The position numbers and the translations under genes were made by a program. Below, one piece after another: positions 32,551 through 43,332 of a DNA stretch of 52,908 bases (positions are counted from its first letter, which is position 1; each line of letters begins with the position of its first letter). Location: positions 1-52,908 of the forward strand of contig JAPOIY010000017.1 in assembly GCA_029978705.1 (NCBI GenBank), given 5' to 3'. The notes under the pieces are model-generated. The model made no database searches. It saw only the letters and a program-made list of their open reading frames with translations, and had not been told where the DNA came from. Source of the DNA: Actinomycetota bacterium. GTDB lineage: Bacteria; Actinomycetota; Actinomycetes; S36-B12; GCA-2699445.

Positions 32551-32556
32551 GGACTC

Positions 32557-33351
32557 ATGGTGCATGCGCCGGGAGACCCCGCCAGCGACATCCGGACGCG
32601 AGGCACGCTCACGCCGGTCCGGCTGGTGATCGCCCTGATCGGCATCTGTCTCCTCGTCCTGGCCGCCATCGTGTGGGCCGTCTTCGGGCGCGCGCCCGAG
32701 ACCGTCAAGGGGCAGGGCATCATCCTGCCCACCGGTGGCTATACCGAGCTGGGGACGCAGACCGCCGGTCTCATCGACTTCGTACGGATCGCACCCGGTG
32801 ACTCGGTGCAGGTCGGGCAGCCGCTGGTCGGGATCCGAGACGCCGCCGGCCGATCTACCGTGGTCACGGCGCGGGAAGAGGGCGTCATCGTGGATGTGCG
32901 GGCGCGTCCGGGCCGCGAGACCCAGCCGGGCCAGCCCGTGGCCCTGCTGGACCCGACCGACCGCGTCCCGCGGGTGTCCGCCTTCATCACCGCGGCCGCC
33001 GCCGAGTCGGTCGCGCCGGGCATGGTCGCGTTGGTGTCGCCCAGCAACGCCCCTCGCGCCCAGTACGGATTCATTGAGGGCCGCGTCGTGTCCGTCGCTC
33101 CCGCGCCGGTGACGCGGGAGCGCGTTCTGACCCTGGTCGGGGACAACGACGAGCTGACGGACTATTTCCTCGGCACCGCCGGTGCCGATCCCGTCCAGGA
33201 GGTCACCGTCGAGATGACCCCCGGCGCCACGCCCAGCGGCTTCACGTGGACGATCGGCACCGGACCCTCCCAGCCCGTCGACACCGGCACCCTCGCGGGC
33301 GTCGAGGTGGTCACCCGCGACGGCAGTGTCGTGGACTGGCTGACCCCATGA
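32557..33351 (+). CDS. HlyD-like membrane-fusion protein of a bacteriocin-type exporter
   Basis: 264 residues. A cytoplasmic start, one membrane helix (about 22-44), then a biotinyl-lipoyl-type beta region: GQGIILPTGGYTELGTQTAGLIDFV, APGDSVQVGQPLVGI and REEGVIVDVRARPGRETQPGQPVALL. Similar in length and motifs to the HlyD partner of NHLM (nitrile-hydratase-leader microcin) bacteriocin systems. Gram-positive bacteria lack an outer membrane, so it would link the ABC transporters to the cell wall. Its TGA overlaps the next start (ATGA), which begins a three-gene operon. Confidence 0.78.
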   Translation: MVHAPGDPASDIRTRGTLTPVRLVIALIGICLLVLAAIVWAVFGRAPETVKGQGIILPTGGYTELGTQTAGLIDFVRIAPGDSVQVGQPLVGIRDAAGRSTVVTAREEGVIVDVRARPGRETQPGQPVALLDPTDRVPRVSAFITAAAAESVAPGMVALVSPSNAPRAQYGFIEGRVVSVAPAPVTRERVLTLVGDNDELTDYFLGTAGADPVQEVTVEMTPGATPSGFTWTIGTGPSQPVDTGTLAGVEVVTRDGSVVDWLTP

Positions 33352-35222
33352 GCGCCGCCGAGATCCTCCGCCGGGCCGGCCGCTCGGTGCCCACTGACCG
33401 CGTGGCGGCGGAGACCGCTCAACTCGGGTCCCTGCCGCCGAAGGTGGCCGACGAGATCGTCCTGGCCACCTACGACGTGGTGGCCGGCGCGCCGGGGGGG
33501 CGGTTCGTCCCCGACCGCGGCAACGCCGCGTCCTTGCGGGCGGTCCTGGACCAGGGGCGCCCAGCGCTGCTGTATGTGTTGGTCGCGGCCGGGGCGGCAC
33601 TGGTCCCCGCGATCGCCGTTCCTCTGCTGCTGCGCCTCTTCGTGGACCGCTACCTCGTTGCCGGGGATCCGTCCTGGGTCGCCCCGGTGCTGGTGGGTCT
33701 CGTCGGCGCCGCGGTGGTGGCGGCCTCCGTCGTCGCCCTCGAGTACGCCGTCCTGCGCCGGTTCGCCCTGCGACTGGAGCGCAGCGGGACGGTGGGTTTC
33801 ACCTGGCACGTGCTCACGATGCCCCCGCCCCGCGTCGCGGAGATGGGCGGCGGGGACCTCGTAGGCCGTCTGAACGCCCAGCACCGCCTCTCCTACCAAG
33901 GCGGCCTGTTGCTGCCGCTGGCGATGGTCAACCTGATCAACGGGGTGGTCTTCGCCGCCGCGCTCGTGGCGCTGGACGTCACCATCGGTATCGCGGCGCT
34001 CGTCGTGGCCGCCCTCTCGGTTGTCGCGTCCCTCGGCGTGCTGCGCTGGCGTCGGTCGCTGCAGCGACGCAGCGACCGGGACCTGGTGCGCCTCACCAGC
34101 GTCACGGCCGACGTCGCCGGGTCCATGGACTCGATCAAGGCCGCCGCGTGGGAACTGTTCGCCTTCCGCCGGTGGGCGGCCCACCGTGGCGACAACGGCC
34201 GCTCCCTGAGCCGACTGGGCCTGGCCACCCAGTTGGTCGCCCTCGTCCCCACGGTCGCGACGGCGCTCGGGCTGGGGGCCGTCCTGGCCACCGGTTGCCT
34301 GCTGGTCATGCGCGGCGCCATCTCGATCGGCACGGTCGTCGCGGCCCAGGCGTACGCCGTGCTGCTGCTGGAGGCCCTGGCCATGCTCGTGTGGTCCGGA
34401 GTCCTCATCCAGTCGGTGGTCAGCGCGGCTGCCCAGGCCGACGAGGTGCTCCGGATCCCCCAGGACCCCGAGACCATCTCGCTGTCCGGCCCCGCGCCCA
34501 CCACCCGGCTGGCGGGCGACGTGGCCCTGCGCGACCTCACGTTCGGCTACCGCCGGGACGCTGAGCCGCTCCTGCGGGAGGTGACGGTGGAGGTCCCCGC
34601 CGGATCCCGGCTCGCGATCGTCGGAACGAGCGGGAGCGGCAAGTCGACCCTGGCGCGGCTGATCGTCGGGGAACTGCAGCCCTGGCGCGGCGACGTTCTC
34701 CTGGACGGCCACCCGCGCCTGCTGATCCCCCGCGGGCAGCGCACACGTGACATCGCCTACGTGCCCCAGGATCCCGTCCTGTTCGCCGGCACGCTGCGGG
34801 ACAACCTCACCATGTGGGACGACTCGGTCTCCGACGCGGACGTCCTGCGCGCTGCGTCCGACGCGTGTATCGGGGACGCCATCCTGGCCCGCCCCGGAGG
34901 GTTCGAGGCCACGGTCGGGGGCGACGACGGCGGGTTCAGCGGTGGGGAGCAACAGCGTCTGGCCATCGCCCGTGCTCTGGTCCGCGATCCCCGGATCCTG
35001 GTGCTGGACGAGGCGACGAGTGCTCTCGACCCGCTCGTGGAGGCGGAGGTCGCGGCGCGCCTGAACAGCCGCGGCTGCACCACCATCGTGGTCGCGCACC
35101 GCCTGTCCACGATCCGTGACGCCGACCGGATCGTCGTCATGGAGGCCGGGCGCATCGTCCAGACCGGCACCTTCGCCGAACTGAGGCACAGTGGCCCCTT
35201 CGCGGAGTTGCTCCATGGCTGA
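33348..35222 (+). CDS. NHLM-type ABC exporter subunit lacking the C39 peptidase domain
   Basis: 624 residues. A short non-hydrophobic N-terminus (about 1-60), six membrane helices (about 70-340), and an ATP-binding domain: Walker A GTSGSGKST (about 425-433), signature FSGGEQQRL, Walker B ILVLDEATSALD, and VAHRLST. The join GGRF...SLRAVLDQGRPALLYVLVAAGAALVPA...LRLFVDRYLV resembles NHLM ABC1 proteins, which normally carry an N-terminal C39 protease that cuts the leader peptide. That domain, about 110 residues, is missing and the first 60 residues show no catalytic Cys. Either leader cleavage occurs elsewhere or the cargo has no leader. Confidence 0.83.
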   Translation: MSAAEILRRAGRSVPTDRVAAETAQLGSLPPKVADEIVLATYDVVAGAPGGRFVPDRGNAASLRAVLDQGRPALLYVLVAAGAALVPAIAVPLLLRLFVDRYLVAGDPSWVAPVLVGLVGAAVVAASVVALEYAVLRRFALRLERSGTVGFTWHVLTMPPPRVAEMGGGDLVGRLNAQHRLSYQGGLLLPLAMVNLINGVVFAAALVALDVTIGIAALVVAALSVVASLGVLRWRRSLQRRSDRDLVRLTSVTADVAGSMDSIKAAAWELFAFRRWAAHRGDNGRSLSRLGLATQLVALVPTVATALGLGAVLATGCLLVMRGAISIGTVVAAQAYAVLLLEALAMLVWSGVLIQSVVSAAAQADEVLRIPQDPETISLSGPAPTTRLAGDVALRDLTFGYRRDAEPLLREVTVEVPAGSRLAIVGTSGSGKSTLARLIVGELQPWRGDVLLDGHPRLLIPRGQRTRDIAYVPQDPVLFAGTLRDNLTMWDDSVSDADVLRAASDACIGDAILARPGGFEATVGGDDGGFSGGEQQRLAIARALVRDPRILVLDEATSALDPLVEAEVAARLNSRGCTTIVVAHRLSTIRDADRIVVMEAGRIVQTGTFAELRHSGPFAELLHG

Positions 35223-37329
35223 CCGGACCGAACTGGACCGCACCGTCGACATCGTCAGCGCGGCGGCGACGAGGGAGGCTTTCACCGCCGCCGGCCGACA
35301 GTTCCCCGACCCCCTGTTGGACAGCTATTCGCTCGCAGCGGCGGCGCTCGACCAGAGCGCGCGGGAACCCGACCCCGAGGTGGAGCGCGACCTGACACCG
35401 GGTGACGCCATCGCCGTCTCGTCCGGGATCTTCACCCGGCGACTTCTGCGGGTGGGCAGGTGGTGGGACGAGTTGTCCGGGCCCGTGGTCGCCGGCGAAG
35501 GAGCCGCCGCGCGGGCCATCCTGCCCCGCAACCGGGGCGCGGTGGAGGTCCGCGGGCGGCGGGGCCGGCGGCTGCAGGAGCCTGGCGCGGTGCCGGAGCC
35601 CGCCGACGTACTGACCGCGGACATTCCCGACCTGCCGTGGCGTCGTCAGGTGACGTGGTCGTTGCGCCGGCAACGGCGCACGGTGATCGGCCTCGTCGCC
35701 CTCTCCCTGCTGGGCGGCCTCGCGGGACTGCTTCTGCCGCTGGCCACGGCCGCCCTGTTCTCCTACGCCCTGCCCAGCGGAAACGTTGTCACCGTCGCGG
35801 CCGTGCTGGTCACCTTCGCCCTGGGCAGCGTGGGCGCGGCGGCCGTCCTGCTGTCCCGCAACCTCAACGTGCTCCGACTGCGGGACATCTCCGACTCCAT
35901 CCTCGCCACCGGGGTGATGGCCCACACGCTGCGCCTCCCGCTGACCTTCTTCCGCCGGATGACGACCGGCGACCTGCTGAACCGACTCCTGGCGGTGGAG
36001 CAGGGGCGCGCCCTGGTCGACGACGGAGTTCCGACCCTGATCCTCACGGCGGCCTTCAGCATCGCGAACCTCTTCATCCTGATCGCGATCAACCCCGGCC
36101 TGGCCCTCCTCGTCACTGTGGTCATCGGCCTCGTGGTCGCCGCCACGCTGTTCACCCAGGTGCGGGCCCGCCGATCCCTGACCGAACTCCTGCAGGCCCG
36201 GGCCGACTCGGACAGCGCCCTGCTGGCGATCGTGGCGTCGATCGTGCCGATCCGGGTGGCGGGCGCGGAGGAGCGCGCCCTTGGGTTCTGGGCCGCCCGT
36301 CAGGCGCGTGCCGTCGACGCCATGTCGGTGCGGGTGCGTCGCCTGGCAGCCCAGGCCCCCCTCCTGGTCGCCGGTCCCCTCGTCGTCAACCTGGTCCTGG
36401 TCCTGGTCGTGGTCGCACTGGGGACGGCGGTCATCCCCCTCACCGCCTTCATGACGGCCTACGCCGCCGTCGTCCAGCTCACCATCGCCATGAGCCTGCT
36501 GACCCAGAATCTGGTGCACCTGTGGGAGTTGGGACCCTCCTATGAGCGCATGGCCCCCTTGGTGACCGCCCTACCGGAGCGACCCCACGCGGCCCGTCGC
36601 CCGGGCCCCCTGGCCGGAGCGGTCACCCTGACGGACGTGACCTTCGGCTACGAGAGCGGACGGCCCCCGCTGTTCGAGGGGTTGAATCTCGCCGTGACCC
36701 CGGGTGAGTTCGTGGCCATCGTCGGCCCCTCGGGCAGCGGCAAGTCCACGTTGCTGCGCTTGATCCTGGGCTTCGAGTCCCCGTGGCGCGGCGTGGTGAC
36801 GGTGGACGGGAAGGATCTGGCCGATCTGGACGTGACCGCGGTGCGCCGGCAGATCGGCACCGTCCTGCAGTCCGCGGCCCCGTTCGGGGACACGGTCCGG
36901 GACTGCATCCGCGGACCCCTGACCCTGTCCGACGATGACGTGCGAGCCGTGCTGGCCGCGTGCGGCCTTCCCGAACTGGCCGAGGCGCCCGCAGGCCTCG
37001 ACACCGTGGTAGGACCGCACGGCAGCAGCCTGTCCGGCGGCCAGCGGCAACGCCTCATGATCGCGCGGGCGTTGGCCTGCCGTCCCCGCATGCTGCTGTT
37101 CGACGAGGCCACCAGTGCCCTCGACAATGTCACCCAGGAGATCGTGATGCGGGAGGTGCTGGCCCGCGCCGTGACCCGCATCGTGGTGGCCCACCGTCTC
37201 AGCACGGTCGAGCGGGCCGACCGGGTCATCGTCGTCGCCGACGGCCGCATCGTGGAGTCGGGGGCCCCGGGCGACCTGCGTTCCGCCGGCGGAACGTTCG
37301 CGCGTCTCGTGGCCCGTCAGGAACTCTGA
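35215..37329 (+). CDS. NHLM-type ABC exporter second subunit
   Basis: 704 residues. The first 180 residues form an extra cytoplasmic domain with RRLLRVGRWWDELSGPVVA and ILPRNRGAVEVRG, characteristic of NHLM ABC2 proteins; six membrane helices follow (about 165-430), then an ATP-binding domain with Walker A GPSGSGKST (about 504-512), signature LSGGQRQRL, Walker B MLLFDEATSALD and VAHRLST. With the preceding subunit it should form a heterodimeric exporter. ATG 35215 overlaps the previous gene by eight bases. No precursor peptide or modification enzyme is visible nearby, so the cargo is unknown. Confidence 0.85.
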   Translation: MADRTELDRTVDIVSAAATREAFTAAGRQFPDPLLDSYSLAAAALDQSAREPDPEVERDLTPGDAIAVSSGIFTRRLLRVGRWWDELSGPVVAGEGAAARAILPRNRGAVEVRGRRGRRLQEPGAVPEPADVLTADIPDLPWRRQVTWSLRRQRRTVIGLVALSLLGGLAGLLLPLATAALFSYALPSGNVVTVAAVLVTFALGSVGAAAVLLSRNLNVLRLRDISDSILATGVMAHTLRLPLTFFRRMTTGDLLNRLLAVEQGRALVDDGVPTLILTAAFSIANLFILIAINPGLALLVTVVIGLVVAATLFTQVRARRSLTELLQARADSDSALLAIVASIVPIRVAGAEERALGFWAARQARAVDAMSVRVRRLAAQAPLLVAGPLVVNLVLVLVVVALGTAVIPLTAFMTAYAAVVQLTIAMSLLTQNLVHLWELGPSYERMAPLVTALPERPHAARRPGPLAGAVTLTDVTFGYESGRPPLFEGLNLAVTPGEFVAIVGPSGSGKSTLLRLILGFESPWRGVVTVDGKDLADLDVTAVRRQIGTVLQSAAPFGDTVRDCIRGPLTLSDDDVRAVLAACGLPELAEAPAGLDTVVGPHGSSLSGGQRQRLMIARALACRPRMLLFDEATSALDNVTQEIVMREVLARAVTRIVVAHRLSTVERADRVIVVADGRIVESGAPGDLRSAGGTFARLVARQEL

Positions 37330-38144
37330 GGCGGCTCCGCCACACCCACCCCCGCCAGGACCGCGGCCGGACCGACCAGGTCCCACCCGCCGTCGGCGAC
37401 GAATGTCTGTCCGGTGATGTAGTCGCCCGCCGCGGACACGAGGAACGCCACCAGCGCAGCCACCTCATCGGGACGCTGGAGGCGCAGCAACGGGATGATC
37501 CGCGCGACCTGGGCGGGGTCCAGTCCGTATTTCGTCTCCCAGGCCTCGGTGTGCACGATCCCGGGGGCGACCGCCGCTGTGCGCACCCCGTACCGGCCCC
37601 ACTCCTGGGCCCAGGTAGCCGTCAACGACTCCACGGCAGAACGGGCAGCGGAGGAGTGCGCCATCCCGGGCATACCGCGGCGGGGTGTCATCGTGATGGA
37701 CACGACCTTGCCGTATCCCTGCGGGATGAGGCACCGCTGCGCGATGCAGGTGGTGACCCGCCACACCGCGTCGAAGTTCAGGCGGGTGACCGCGCGGAAG
37801 CCGTTCTCGGAGATCGTCTCGGCCGGGGCCACGAACTGGCCCCCTGCGTTGTTGACGACACCGTCCAGTTTTCCGAAAGCCGACAGCGCCGCGTCGAGAG
37901 CCGCGTTCACGGATTCCGCATCGCGCACGTCGCAGGAGACGAAGGCAGCCGATCCCCCGCCCGCCTCGATGGCCGCCACGGTCTCCGCGAGCGGCTCGTC
38001 CCGCCGTCCCACACAGAACACGGCGGCGCCGAGCGAGCCGAGGGCGACTGCGGTGGCCCGGCCGATGCCCGACCCCGCGCCACTGACCCACACGGATCGG
38101 CCGGCCAGGCACCCCGGGGCCAGTGCCGCCAGGGCGTCACTCAT
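37317..38144 (-). CDS. Short-chain dehydrogenase/reductase (enoyl-CoA reductase/2,4-dienoyl-CoA-like)
   Basis: 275 residues. GAGSGIG binds NAD(P), VGRRDE continues the cofactor site, NNAGGQF is present; the Ser/Tyr region is atypical (ITMTPRRGMPGMAHSSAARSAVESL): the usual Y-x3-K is replaced by H-S-S-A-A-R, as in peroxisomal trans-2-enoyl-CoA or 2,4-dienoyl-CoA reductases. Expected to act on acyl-CoA thioesters, with low certainty. It overlaps the exporter's end by 13 bases on the opposite strand and overlaps DUF2530 by eight bases. Confidence 0.82.
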   Translation of the reverse strand: MSDALAALAPGCLAGRSVWVSGAGSGIGRATAVALGSLGAAVFCVGRRDEPLAETVAAIEAGGGSAAFVSCDVRDAESVNAALDAALSAFGKLDGVVNNAGGQFVAPAETISENGFRAVTRLNFDAVWRVTTCIAQRCLIPQGYGKVVSITMTPRRGMPGMAHSSAARSAVESLTATWAQEWGRYGVRTAAVAPGIVHTEAWETKYGLDPAQVARIIPLLRLQRPDEVAALVAFLVSAAGDYITGQTFVADGGWDLVGPAAVLAGVGVAEPPQSS

Positions 38145-38367
38145 CGGTGGCCCCGCGGCGGTAGGCCGATCGACGGCGGCGGGTGAACCAGAGGCCGGGA
38201 AGGCCCAGCAGCGCGCCGGTGAGCGCCACCCACAGCCACCACTGGTCAACGCCCAGCCGGTCCCGCAGCAGCAGGAGGACGAGGAGAGCCACCGTCCACA
38301 GCACGGTGCCCGCGGCGACCGCTCCCACGCCGTCCTCGTCGAGGGGCGGGATCTCCACGTCGGTCAT
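38137..38367 (-). CDS. DUF2530 membrane protein
   Basis: 76 residues with two membrane helices (VAAGTVLWTVALLVLLLL; WWLWVALTGALLGLPGLWF) and a short basic tail (TRRRRSAYRR). The PPLDEDGVGAVAAGT start fits DUF2530. Its ATG overlaps the preceding stop (ATGA) and its end overlaps the SDR start. Function unknown. A homologue near serC is present in M. tuberculosis. Confidence 0.8.
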   Translation of the reverse strand: MTDVEIPPLDEDGVGAVAAGTVLWTVALLVLLLLRDRLGVDQWWLWVALTGALLGLPGLWFTRRRRSAYRRGATDE

Positions 38368-40229
38368 GCGGCCACCTCCGGCACCGGGCGGTCGGCGCTC
38401 TCGCGTTCCCGCAGATCGAAGAACAGCAGCGTCGCCGCTACTGCAGCGTAGGTGACCGCAGCCGCGGTGACGAGAACGACGACGAGGTTGACGATGCTGA
38501 AGGGCAACGAGGTGACCAGCAGCAGCAGTGCACCCACCAACGCCCCCGGGACGGCCGTGATGACGAGGATCGCGATCATCACTGTGAACGACCGGGCCCA
38601 CCGCCCCCGGATCAGGCGGCTGCTGCGGCGCCCCGCGGCGCCGACTCCGGTGTCCTCGACCACCGCAGCGGGGGTGGCCACCGCCCACCGGCCGAGCAGG
38701 TAGACCGCGACCGGGAGCAGCAGCACGGTCACGGTGCACACCGCGATCACGACGGCGCTGACCAGGGTGCGGGCGCCGCCGCGCACGGCTCCCGTGCGCA
38801 CCGGACGGTCTGCGGTCACCGCGACCACCGACCCGATGGCGGCGCACCAGACCAGAGCGGCCACGGTCCCCGTCAACAGCAGACCCAGGATGTCCCACCA
38901 CTCGGTGGCCGGCGCCCCGACCCGCGCGAGGTCGGCCGTCGGCTCCGGGCGGCGCAGGAAGGCTGCGATGGCGTAGGAGGCGAGCAGCACCGCGGCGAGT
39001 CCGGCGGCGATCCCGAGGTAGGGCAGGGGCCGGCGCCGCAAGAGCCCGGCGGGGGTCACGAGGATCTGGCCCGCCGTACGTTCGCTCACGACCGCTGCGG
39101 GGGAGCCCCGCCAGCGCGTCGCCCGCACCAGCAGGGTCAGCAGCACGATCACGACCGCCAGGCCGAACAGGACGGCTCCCGGGTTGGCCAGCAGGTCGAT
39201 GAACAACTGGGAGCCGGCCGCGGTCAGCCCGCAGAAGGACTCCTGGGCGACCGAGAGTTCCACCGGTAGCGCCACTGCGGTGGGACGGCCCTTCTCCACC
39301 TGCCAGTCGACCGGAGCGGCCCACTGGTCCTTGGTGTTCGGGCCGGTAGGGCCGTTGTTGAAGCTCGGCGCCTTCTCCCCCCACCGGCCGGTGAACGACA
39401 GCCAGGGCTCGTCGCCGCGCAGCAGTTCGACGCGGGGCCGCAGGATCGTCGCGGTCGATCCGTCGGCCAGACCCGTGTCGTCACACCCGAACCCGGCGGC
39501 AGCGCTCTTGCCGAACCACCTGGCCTGAGTGAAGTAGGCGGCATGCGACCCCTCCCCGGGGTACACGGCCACGTGGTCGCCGTCCCGCAGGAGTTTCGGG
39601 TCCTCCCACGACGCGACCTCGGATCCCTCATGCTGCGCGAAAGCGACCTGCGTGGGCTGACGGGCGAGCGCCGCCGCGGCGTCGGTCGCCGGGAACAGCA
39701 ACTGGATCATCTCCCAGTCGCCTTCGTGCTTGTCGTTCCAGTCGTTGTAGACCCACCAGAACCAGTACTGCAGGGCGAGCATCCCCGGGTGCGCCGGATC
39801 CGCGGTCACCCGCCCGTAGACGGTGGTCGGCGACTCCTGCTTGCCGCGGAACCACTCCTCGTAGGCGCACCCCGGGTCGAGGGGATTACCCGGCAGGTCC
39901 AGGTAGTAGCCGTCCCCGAGGGACGCCAGATCCTGGGCCTGTGGCTCGCGGGGGACGACCTCACCGTCCGGGCCCCGCAACACGACCTGCGGGTCGCCCA
40001 GCACGCTGTCGACCGCCACCGGTCGGTAGGGCTCCCCGGACCCGCATCGTTCGACCTGGTCGCGCACCACGACGTAGGGCGCGTACTTGTCGACGAGCGC
40101 CCGCTGCGCCCTGTCCCCGGCCGCGGGAGGTGCCGCTCCAGCGCGGTCCACGAGGGCGCCCACGATCACCGCGGCCACGAGAACCCCGAGAACGGCCAGC
40201 GTGATGAGCCGGCGTGCGCGGGAGTTCAC
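38364..40229 (-). CDS. Vps62-like ectodomain fused to a multi-pass membrane domain
   Basis: 621 residues. A membrane helix near the start (about 8-28) is followed by a roughly 310-residue extracytoplasmic domain containing YWFWWVYNDWNDKHEGDWEMIQ (about 150-172, split here) and AQHEGSE, VYPGEGSHA, motifs of the Vps62 family. After a helix near 355, another five or so helices run to 610. The split into an exported Vps62-like domain and a polytopic C-terminus is unusual. GTG start with TAATCT six bases upstream, leaderless. Function unknown. Confidence 0.72.
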   Translation of the reverse strand: MNSRARRLITLAVLGVLVAAVIVGALVDRAGAAPPAAGDRAQRALVDKYAPYVVVRDQVERCGSGEPYRPVAVDSVLGDPQVVLRGPDGEVVPREPQAQDLASLGDGYYLDLPGNPLDPGCAYEEWFRGKQESPTTVYGRVTADPAHPGMLALQYWFWWVYNDWNDKHEGDWEMIQLLFPATDAAAALARQPTQVAFAQHEGSEVASWEDPKLLRDGDHVAVYPGEGSHAAYFTQARWFGKSAAAGFGCDDTGLADGSTATILRPRVELLRGDEPWLSFTGRWGEKAPSFNNGPTGPNTKDQWAAPVDWQVEKGRPTAVALPVELSVAQESFCGLTAAGSQLFIDLLANPGAVLFGLAVVIVLLTLLVRATRWRGSPAAVVSERTAGQILVTPAGLLRRRPLPYLGIAAGLAAVLLASYAIAAFLRRPEPTADLARVGAPATEWWDILGLLLTGTVAALVWCAAIGSVVAVTADRPVRTGAVRGGARTLVSAVVIAVCTVTVLLLPVAVYLLGRWAVATPAAVVEDTGVGAAGRRSSRLIRGRWARSFTVMIAILVITAVPGALVGALLLLVTSLPFSIVNLVVVLVTAAAVTYAAVAATLLFFDLRERESADRPVPEVAA

Positions 40230-40235
40230 CGCCTG

Positions 40236-40241
40236 AGATTA
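40236..40241 (-). promoter_or_regulatory. -10 element of the Vps62-like gene
   Basis: Minus-strand TAATCT ends exactly six bases before the GTG at 40229; the best match to the leaderless pattern in the window. Confidence 0.65.
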
Positions 40242-40264
40242 GCGCGGACTCCCACCACCTGAGA

Positions 40265-40870
40265 TCAGTTGGACTTCTTGGGGGCCTTCTCGGCTGTCAC
40301 GGGGATGAAGTCCAGCAGGATGACCTTCTCGCCGGCCTCCCAGTCGGAGTCACTGACCATGTTGACGCTCTCCGACGCCCCCGGCTGCAGGTTCTTGATC
40401 TCCGTCTTGGCGGTGGCCACCGGCACGGCGTCGGTGTAGACGTACACCTTGACGGTCCCGGTCAGCGGCGCGCTGGACACATTGGTCAGCGTGCCGCCCA
40501 CCTGCAGGATGCCGTTGACCGACAGGATCGAGTAGCCGGTCAGTTCCAGTTCATCGGTCACCGGGACGTTCTCGTCGGGTGCCTCCGGCGGGCCGCCCTT
40601 GGCCACCGGAGCGTCCAGCTGCTGCTGGGATGACTCGGCCTGGCGGTCGAGGTCGGACTGCAGCTGCTCCTCTGCGGGGTCCGCGGCCTCCTGGGCGGAC
40701 TCCTGGGTCATGATGAGCCCGGGGCCGGTCATGACCTGCCAGAACCAGGCCATCATGAAGAACAGCGCGGCAGCGGCGATGATCCCGCCGACCACCAGCA
40801 CTTTGGGGTGATGGGGGACCTCCGCGGGCCGCCGGGCCATCGCGCCGGACTTCACCTTGACGTCGTTCAC
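40265..40870 (-). CDS. Single-pass membrane protein with an exported beta domain
   Basis: 201 residues. A basic start, one helix (about 26-48), an acidic Gln-rich coiled segment (QEAADPAEEQLQSDLDRQAES), and a C-terminal domain resembling FxLYD/DUF3426-like beta sandwiches (LTNVSSAPLTGTVKVYVYTD...LQPGASESVNM). GTG start; TAGCCT ends six bases upstream. It is probably transcribed separately from its same-strand neighbours. Function unknown. Confidence 0.7.
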   Translation of the reverse strand: MNDVKVKSGAMARRPAEVPHHPKVLVVGGIIAAAALFFMMAWFWQVMTGPGLIMTQESAQEAADPAEEQLQSDLDRQAESSQQQLDAPVAKGGPPEAPDENVPVTDELELTGYSILSVNGILQVGGTLTNVSSAPLTGTVKVYVYTDAVPVATAKTEIKNLQPGASESVNMVSDSDWEAGEKVILLDFIPVTAEKAPKKSN

Positions 40871-40876
40871 GGGTAC

Positions 40877-40882
40877 AGGCTA
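40877..40882 (-). promoter_or_regulatory. -10 element of the gene at 40265-40870
   Basis: Minus-strand TAGCCT ending exactly six bases before the GTG at 40870; no Shine-Dalgarno sequence. Confidence 0.6.
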
Positions 40883-40925
40883 AGCGGTCGGCCGCCCGGC
40901 GGGGGGACATCCCCCCGCAGCCGTG

Positions 40926-43254
<2,329 letters not shown>

Positions 43255-43332
43255 CTGCGCCTCCTGTCCTCAAGGCGATTCAACCCGATGCCACCCCGGT
43301 CCGTCCCACTGCCTCCCGGATTGCGGGCCGGA

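Noticed and set aside
33348-33530. Short remnant of a C39 peptidase domain in ABC1
   Set aside because: The first 60 residues contain no Cys and no His/Asp pattern of a C39 protease; I cannot support a remnant.
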